A DNA stretch of 64,000 bases, taken from the NCBI GenBank assembly GCA_009746045.1, contig RPFO01000164.1, positions 1,884,509 to 1,948,508 on the forward strand, in the 5' to 3' direction. Position numbers and translations under genes: made by a program. The first letter of the stretch is position 1. Each line of letters begins with the position of its first letter. The notes below the pieces were generated by a model that saw nothing but the letters and a program-made list of their open reading frames with translations, made no database searches and was not told the DNA's origin. Shown piece after piece: positions 57,207 through 64,000 of the stretch. Source of the DNA: Mesostigma viride. Its lineage: Eukaryota; Streptophyta; Mesostigmatophyceae; Mesostigmatales; Mesostigmataceae.

Positions 57207-58639
57207 ATGATCATGGGAGAACCACTCCCTGACATACCCGAGGATGAGGCTGCTTTTCAGGCAGCCCTCCGGGAGCATGAGGTACGCAAGGAGATGAAGC
57301 GTCTCATGCGGGAGGAGGCCAGGAGGAGAGCAGAGGCAGACACCCCTGCCCGCCCCTCCACCGATGGGGCTGGACCCAGTGGGGTTACCCGGACACCCCC
57401 GGGCTCCCCCAGGGCCACCATGACCCCCCCTCCCCCTCCCCCACCACCCCAGGTTCGCCCTGTGGGTTGGGGCCCCCTCCCAAACCAGGGGGGGTGGCCA
57501 GGACCCCAGGAGGCCCTGGGGGGAGGTGCAGAGGTGCCACAGGCACCCAACAGGCCTGCTGAGGCCCCCCCAAGGAGCGGGGATGTCCTGGAACAGCTCG
57601 CCATTCTCCAGGCCCAGCTGGCCTCGTTGCAAGATCAGCAGTTAACAGCTAACCAGCTGCAAACTGTCGAGGGCCTGCGCGCCCTGATGTCGCGGTATGA
57701 GCGGGGGACCATCAACCTGGACCCCACCCGCCTGCAACAAGCAACCGACAGCTTCTTGAGGGCCAACCCCCCTCTCACAGGTGTGTTTAACCCTCATAAA
57801 AAGGAATCCAAAATCAATATTGCTGGCTTGCCTGAGGGTCACACTGTTGAACAAGCTAAGCAATTTGTTTTTGCTTTGGAGTATGGGATGGAAGGTCTTA
57901 ACCTTAGACATCAGTTTAAGGCTCTCAGGGCCTCCTCCACATTCCATCAATCATCTCCTGCAATCAGAGCATTGATTCAAACCTATCAGGAACGTACCCT
58001 GACACCTGAAGCAGCCATTGAACAGTGGCCTACCTTTATCACTGATCTGAAACAGCTAGTGCTTACCAATAACCACATGGAAGCAGTAGAACGTTTCAAC
58101 TGGCTTGCTGCATATAAGGTGAACAAGAATAACCTCTCTGGGGATGCAAAAACATACAGGGTAATGATTGAGAAAGACCTTGAGCTTCTCAAGCTCCAAC
58201 CAAGGTATCTCATCCACACCTGGCTAACAAAAGCTAATTTGCAACCTTCTGTCCTGGCTACCCTGCTTACAGGCCTCAAGTCCCTCTGGGACAACTTCAG
58301 AGCTGCCATGCTCTATATCGAGGAGGCAGTGGACCCCCTGGGTACTGGCAACAACCAGGCCCAGGACCCCAAGGTCCAGGGTGTCCAAGGCCACAAACGC
58401 AAGGGGCAGGCCAGCCAGGGGGGGGCACCCAAGACCCACAAGTCCTCCCACCAAGGGGGCAGTGGCTCTCAGGGGCGTGGCAACACGTGGCACCGTGTGC
58501 CCCTGCATGGCAACCCCAACAACAACAACAACAACAACAACAACAGGTCCCAGCAGGGCAACAATAACAACAGGTCCCAACAGGGCCAAAACAACAACAA
58601 CAACAGGTCCCAGCAGGGCCAGAACCGGTCCCAGCAGGG

Positions 58640-58670
<31 letters not shown>

Positions 58671-58697
58671 CAGCCTGGCAACCCTGGGGGTCCATAA
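57207..58697 (+). CDS. Outer element Gag
   Basis: ATG 57207 overlaps the ORF A stop (ATGA); 496 codons. A charged N-terminal helix (EVRKEMKRLMREEARRRAEA) leads to a Pro/Gly-rich linker with eight consecutive Pro codons. A helical capsid-like region spans about residues 130-370 (LEQLAILQAQLASLQDQQL ... HTWLTKANLQPSVLATLLTG). The C-terminus is basic, then Asn/Gln-rich from AAC repeats. The stop at 58695 directly precedes the zinc knuckle, which is in the Pol frame, so nucleocapsid is made only with a -1 frame change or readthrough. Role: particle formation and RNA packaging, by family. Confidence 0.88.
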
Positions 58698-58699
58698 GG

Positions 58700-61655
58700 T
58701 GCCTGAGGTGCTTCCAACGAGGGCACGCACGGCACAACTGCCCCAACAACGACTCCCTGGCCAACGGGGTGGATCTCTGCCCGGGCTGCTGGCACGCACG
58801 TCATCCCCTGGGGCCTCCAGGCAGCCGTTGCAACAGGCCTCGCTACCCAAATCAATGTGAGTTCACTCACCTTATGTACTCTGAGGATGATGATCTCATT
58901 ACCATTGGGGATGGCAACCAGGGCATAATTGATTTTGAGGCAGCAACCTTACTGTCCTCCCAACACCCTGTTCTGGAACCTTACATAAAAGCACTAACCC
59001 CTACTGTTGACAACTCCATAGATATCAAGGAGCTTGCTCATCAGCTGCACCTAGCCATGGGTCATGAAACAGTGGCTGAGGAACTGGCCAGACGGCTGGG
59101 GGGTAGTAGCATGGGAAAACAACTCAGGAATGCAGTAAAACTGGCTAGACAACACTGTCAAGAATGTCAGTTCAATAGCCCCAAACCTCAAAAATGGCAT
59201 ACTGCAACTCCTTCCACCAATAGGGGCATGATAGTGGGGGATGTGATGCACATCAACAAAGATGTCCAACCCTACCTGATCCTAAAAGACTCATGGTCCA
59301 GGTTCACAGTAATGGAACCCCTACCTGGCATGTCTGCAGGGCAGCTACGTGTTGCACTCATGATTGCTTTACCCAGATTCTACCCAGTTGACAGAATTTT
59401 GCTTGATCAACAATTTTCTTGTCTGACTGACCTGGAAGGGTGTGAAGCAATAGAGATTGCTGGGCTGGAAGATCATGAGGGTCAGGGGGTCATTGAAAGA
59501 ACCATCAGATCTGTCAAAACCCTACTAGCCAAAAATCCTTCCAAGGATGCTACTTCAGGGGTCTATTGTGACAGGGCACTCTGGTGTCATGAAATGTGCA
59601 CAACCCTAAACATGAGACCTGTCTTGCATGCCACGTGGGGTGAAGTAATCCCAGCAGGCCTGCAGGCAGGTGTATATCCCCCAGAGGTGATAGCACTGTA
59701 CAACACTGCACGTGCACAAACCTCAGCAAAACTGGCAGAAAAAGATAAAACCCATTCCAGGCCAGTATTCCAAAAAGGTGATCAAGTTCTCTATTACAAG
59801 GAAAACAGCTTTGGTAAGGTTGGAACTTGGCTAGGTCCAGTTACCATCCGTGGATTTACCAAAAACAGCAAGACCGTGGAGGTCAAGCACAATATCAATG
59901 GGAAGCGTCACAGGGTGAGCTGTCATAGAATTAAGAAGTATTATTCTCCCATGGCAGACGTGCCTGGGGAAGAGTCTTTAAGCATGGACTCACTACTTCT
60001 ATCTGGCAACTCCAGCATGCCCAGCAGTAGCTCTGAGCCACCAATTACTGCTGTTGACAGCACCACAGCACCCTCTGTGAACCCTTCCACCCTCAGTGAA
60101 GCCAGGCCCACTTCACAACCTGGGGATTGCTTAACCAGGCACGAGGTAGCTGGGTTGGAAGCATTAGCTCAGCCCCAAGGCACCAAATTGTCTGCCAACC
60201 CTCCCGCTCTGAGGTCAAGATTGGCAGTCGCCTTGCAAGCATTACACAGGTCACATAAGCAACAAGCTGCTGTGGCCGCAGGGTTGGCAAAAGTCTCAGC
60301 TGTGTGCACTAGTCAGGACCCCTGGACCCTGGCAATAGACACTCAGGCACAGGTCAGTGTGATCAGTGCACAAGCCATCCCTGGTCTTGAGATTGCACCT
60401 TCATTTTGGGCACGGGTGCAGGATTTCTCAGGCCAAAGCTCACTGGATGTAGTGGGACAAGTGATGCTCCCTATACTTGGTATTCAGACACCCTTCCAGG
60501 TGGTGGAGGGGTACTCTGGTAACACCTTGTTGGGGGAACCTTTTGTATCCTATCCTGGGGTGCTTATCTCAGCTAATGAGCTCAGTGTCACAGGGGTGGG
60601 TGCAGTTCCTCTGGACCACTTTAAAATCCCTCTCTCCAGTATTGTCCCTGGTATGGATGCTGTCATCAAGGCAGTCAACACTCAGTATGCACCAGGGGAG
60701 ATCCCTGATCTGGACAAGTTAGTGCACAGCCAGTTCCTCCATCCCTCAGCCTTTGGGCTGGGTAAGTGGGACATAGCCATGCACTCACCCCACCAAATCT
60801 CCCACGTCATACAAGAATGCAAAACACAAAAAGGGTTTACCAAGTGGCTGATGGCCATTGTCCACCAAGCCAGGCAGGAATGGGTCCTGCCCAACCCCAA
60901 AAACCCTCAATACAAACCGCCTGTCACCCCTTCATGGGACGTGCCAGAGGGAGCCAAAAAGCTCAGATTAAAATTTGTTCTCAAACAAAAACCACAAAAA
61001 GTGGGCTCCCCAATCTTCCATGCCAGACCATGTGTCACAGAATTAAAGGGGACCTCCACACTGCCAAAAGGGGAAACATACACACCTGGGCTGCAACAAA
61101 CCTCACTCAGGATCATGCTCTCCCTCTTCCTCCACAACCTCAATGCAGGCCAAGACTATGTCTGCAAAGCCACTGATATTAAAAGGGCCTTCCTCAGGGG
61201 GGACCCAGAAAAGGCTGAATCTGTGTGGAAAGGGAAGGTGTACGTGGTAGACACCCCAGCTGTGTGGAAACCTTATATTGATGAGCCCCACCTTATCATC
61301 AACATTGGGGTGGAAGGGCTTGTCAGTGCCCCAAAAATTTTCAGAGACTCAGCAGAGGAAGTATTCAAAAAGCTCAAGGCCACGTATGATGACCTGGACC
61401 CATGCTTTTTTGTTGTACCCACCCCCTCTGGACTGCTGTTCTTTGTGTGGCATGGAGATGACCAACTCATTTGTGGGCCTAGAGCTGAGGTGGAAACCTT
61501 TATTCAGCAGGTCCAGGAATCATATGAGATTGGCAAACAGGTGGAATTGAGCACAACCCCCATCCAGTTCTGTGGCATCATGTTGCAGCTGCATAGGCAG
61601 CCAGATCAGTGGGTCTGCTCTCTCTCCCTCCTGCAGAATATATCCAAGATTGTCT
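58700..61655 (+). CDS. Outer element Pol, main frame: zinc knuckle-IN-PR-RT
   Basis: Begins with a CCHC knuckle (CLRCFQRGHARHNC, CX2CX4HX4C) in the -1 frame relative to Gag. Then the integrase zinc-binding site (HLAMGH...CQEC), core (Asp in GDVMHI, ILLDQQF; Glu in GVIERTIRS) and a GPY/F-like tail (TWLGPVTIRGF). A linker of about 150 residues precedes the retropepsin-like domain (LAIDTQAQVSVISAQ; TLLGEPFVSYPG), then RT (TDIKRAFLRGDP; FVWHGDDQLICG). The frame is lost near 61632 in a C run, where one base is missing relative to the inner element, giving a stop at 61653. RNase H continues in the next frame. In canonical copia the protease precedes the integrase; here it follows it. Confidence 0.88.
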
Positions 61656-62382
61656 AGATCTGCTGCAGGACAACTACCTCCCCTTACATATGTGTGCCAC
61701 TGTTCAGGGCAAACTGGGGTGGTGGTCAGCCATCTGTGGGGCTCCCTTAGCTGTCATCAGCAGGGTCACCCATGATGTTCTAGTCAAGATCAAATGCAGT
61801 CACATCAGGAAGTTGGTCAATGACTGTCCCCCCCTCATCCTCCATGGCCTGAATCTGATGGAAGACATCCACATCCAATGTGTCATGGACAGCTCCATGG
61901 AGAGCAGAACAATCAATCAGATGGGGGCACGGGAATCAGGGCTGTTTTTTCTCACCAACAGGTCAGATTACATGTCCCTCACTTCCTGGTACAGCAGGCT
62001 ACACCGCAGAAAACCTGGCAGCAGCAACTCAGCTGAATGTCGTGCTGTGGTGTCTGCTGCATTGCATGCTCGTTCCCTGCAGCACATGCTCACCTGGCTA
62101 CAAACCCAGGCAGGCAGCACATGCAATGTCATCTCACATCTCTATACTGACAGCCAATCTGTGATCAGTTTTCTAACCAAGAAATCTGTCTCTGCTGCTG
62201 TCCACACTGACTTGGATTGGGTGATCCTCAAACAGGAGGCCACCTATTTTTCCAGCTGGACTCATGTGGATGATGAGGACAACCCAGCAGACGCTCTCAC
62301 GAAGCTGCGGGATGCTGCTGGCCAACAGTACCAGCTCCTCTTTCAGAACATGAACCCCTATGATATCAGAGTCAGTGTTTGA
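61633..62382 (+). CDS. Outer element Pol, RNase H part (after frame break)
   Basis: Reading resumes one frame over (AEYIQDCLDLL) and runs to TGA 62380. Motifs: VQGKLGWWSAI (RT-RH connection), DSSMESRT, AECRAVVSAALHARS, YTDSQSVISFL and NPADALTK, as in copia RNase H. About 250 residues. One restored base would join it to the upstream Pol frame. Confidence 0.88.
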   Translation, partial: AEYIQDCLDLLQDNYLPLHMCATVQGKLGWWSAICGAPLAVISRVTHDVLVKIKCSHIRKLVNDCPPLILHGLNLMEDIHIQCVMDSSMESRTINQMGARESGLFFLTNRSDYMSLTSWYSRLHRRKPGSSNSAECRAVVSAALHARSLQHMLTWLQTQAGSTCNVISHLYTDSQSVISFLTKKSVSAAVHTDLDWVILKQEATYFSSWTHVDDEDNPADALTKLRDAAGQQYQLLFQNMNPYDIRVSV

Positions 62383-62756
62383 ATAAATGACTGGCCATAG
62401 CACAGTACACAACCACCACACCCCCTTACCACAGCGATAGCTGCTGGGCGCCATAAAATTCAACACATTCGTTGTGGGGTGTGAGTGCTGGCTAGGTCAG
62501 ATTTGTATCCATTTGCAGCTTGAGGACACAAGCTTTGTATCCATTTACTTAATGTGTGCTTCAGTAACTGGCCAAACCAGCCAGCTGTGTACACCTTATT
62601 TAATGTGCAATATAACACCTGGCCAGAACAGCCAGCTGTAACCAACCTGGCTCAACCAGCCATGTCTCTTTTGTACCCCTAATCAACTTAAAAACAATAA
62701 CAATAATGTTGGGGGTGCAGACCTGCATTAAGAAATAAATAATAAAACAATACTGG
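62383..62756 (+). other. Outer element 3' non-coding leader to the LTR
   Basis: No open frame. It contains repeated CCAGCTGTGTACACC / CCAGCTGTAACCAACC blocks (GGCCAAACCAGCCAGCTGT and GGCCAGAACAGCCAGCTGT) and an A-rich stretch with AATAATGTTGGGGGTGCAG before ACTGG and the LTR. No classical polypurine tract. Confidence 0.6.
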
Positions 62757-63227
62757 AGTTAGTCTCCATGCTTTGCTGTAGACTAAGTCTCAAAGGCATT
62801 GTGAATACAACGTATGAATAAGCCTTGTAAACCTACGTTGGTATGTGAATATAAATACCACGTGGGCTATGCAGATAGGAATGCTAGTCGAGTCGCATAC
62901 GTTTCCCTAGATAGGTACTTTGGGTACTGAGGTACGTGACAGATGTCAGTACCCAGTATACGTAGTGTCCTGTCATTGGACGGTACTAGAGTATCCTAGA
63001 TAGGGACCGTACTGCAGCGTGCATTGATTTGTGATCGCACGATGCAGTGACTAGACGCTACCTGTCATCGTGTGGCCTCGGGCCAACGGTCTGCACCCAA
63101 CGGTCACTGGCGGCGCAGCCGGTGAGAGGAACGTTGATAAAGGGTAAACCTATTTTCTAATGAACCAAGCAATTCATTGCTCCAAGCTTCAGTGTTCTCA
63201 AGCAATATATCCCACCGCATTCTAACT
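62757..63227 (+). repeat. Outer element 3' LTR
   Basis: 471 bases, AGTTAGTCTCC to TTCTAACT. Differences from the 5' LTR seen by eye: C to T near the TACGTGAATAT site, C to T in GATCTGTGATC, and two one-base gaps (GACGGC/GACGC; GCTTTC/GCTTC). Confidence 0.9.
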
Positions 63228-64000
63228 CCACCGACTCCCTCACCGCCCAGCTCCGCGACATTGACCAACGTCTTAAGGATAATGCCATCGCTATCGAGGT
63301 CCTGCAGAACACCGCGGGCCTCACCGCCCAGGCGGTGAAGGACATTGCCGCCAAGCCAGCCTCTGCTGGCCTGGCCGGCGATGCTCCTCCCATCACGACC
63401 TGGGCGGACATGCTTAAGCAGCACACCACCTCCACCACCTCCGCCGTCGCAGCCCAGCTCCAGCGGCAGACGCTTGACCTCCGCGAGGAGGCCGAGCTTG
63501 CCAAGCGCAGCCTTAACGTCATTGTCAAGAACCTCGACATGGAGGAAGGTGAGAATTCCGAGAAGCTTGCACGTGCGTTTGAGAGAGAAATTCTTAGTCG
63601 CATGGGCCTTACTGGTGAGATCGACCTGGTCGCCCACCGCCTTCCCCGCGCGCGGGGTAAGGCAGGGCCGCCCCGCTCCTTCTCACCTTTAAGACCCCGG
63701 CGGACAAGATTTCTTTTCTCCGACGCCGCAAGCGGCTCGAGAAGACTCTCTTCACCCTTGACGACGACTTGACCCTGGCGCAGCAACAACGGCGACGGGA
63801 GCTATGGCCCCTACCTCCAGCTCCGGCAGACCAAGGCGGGGCAGCCGGTGTACTGGAAGGGGCGGCCATCTACGTCGGCCACAAGCCCTGGCAGGCGACC
63901 CCCGCGGCCCCAACGACTCCAGACGCCCCAGCTTAGGGGAATACAGCAGTAGTAGTGTAGAATATAGTAGACCGTGGGCTCAAGTACATGCTACGCCCCG
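63228..64000 (+). pseudogene. ORF1-only retroposon, copy C, 3' part
   Basis: Continues copy C after the duplicated CCACC: QLRDIDQRLKDNAIAIEVLQ, LREEAELAKRSLNVIVKNLD, LTGEIDLVAHRLPRARGK. A frame shift near 63665 (GGGCCGCCCC, one base short of copy B) breaks the C-terminal block. TAG at 63934-63936, then the shared AATACAGCAGTAGTAGTGTA. The 3' untranslated region runs out of the window. Confidence 0.78.

Larger units (their letters stand above)
51143..63227 (+). mobile_element. Outer copia-type LTR retrotransposon
   Basis: Flanked by the 5-bp duplication CCACC (51138-51142, 63228-63232). LTRs 51143-51615 and 62757-63227 differ by only about two substitutions and two one-base gaps. Order: LTR, ORF A, Gag, zinc knuckle, integrase, protease-like domain, reverse transcriptase, RNase H, LTR. 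Domain similarity of RT and RNase H (ending in ADALTK) is to Ty1/copia. A second element (52692-57117) is inserted in ORF A. Pol has one frame break near 61632. Confidence 0.92.

Overview
The window is nuclear DNA of a eukaryote with a large, repeat-choked genome, most likely a microalga or related protist. The evidence is spliced genes with GT-AG introns (donors such as GTAAGT, GTGAGT and GTGGGT; acceptors mostly GCAG/ACAG), long A/T and tetranucleotide arrays, a LINE with apurinic-type endonuclease, copia-type LTR retrotransposons and several TIR elements. I cannot name the species. No tRNA, rRNA or CRISPR was recognised.

Layout. 0.6-4.4 kb: debris of an ORF1-only retroposon family, inverted 3' ends and a fold-back element. 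4.7-13.6 kb (minus): a host gene that I could assemble as ten exons with consistent phases, encoding a 547-residue coiled-coil protein. 14.6-16.3 kb (plus): a two-exon gene for an RlmJ-like (bacterial 23S rRNA m6A) methyltransferase, the best candidate for horizontal transfer. 16.6-25.4 kb: a second ORF1-only copy, a 184-bp satellite, a 1.25-kb run of three tetranucleotide arrays, a tandem full-length/deleted element pair and a long palindrome. 26.1-29.5 kb (minus): an intron-containing DDE-transposase-like gene, flanked by alternating palindromic motifs.

33.2-64 kb is a set of nested insertions. A 71-bp satellite array is split by a LINE (TSD TACGTACAT). The LINE ORF2 is split by a 6.6-kb TIR element (TSD AAG) whose ends are inverted 173-bp satellite arrays and whose middle holds divergent Tudor-like and PHD-like genes around a 6 x 109-bp array. 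The satellite also carries a 493-bp MITE. A third ORF1-only copy then begins and is split by a 12.1-kb copia-type element (TSD CCACC), which is itself split by a 4.4-kb relative with identical LTRs (TSD TCTCC).

The most unusual points are: (1) both copia-type elements have a retropepsin-like domain between integrase and reverse transcriptase (IN-PR-RT-RH), with LTR ends AGTTAG...(C/T)TAACT; (2) when the inner insertion is ignored, the outer element has an extra ORF whose stop overlaps the Gag start (ATGA); (3) the satellite-armed TIR element with chromatin-reader-like genes; (4) ORF1-only retroposons that share a 3' hairpin and A/T tail with the resident LINE; (5) the intron-bearing RlmJ-like gene.
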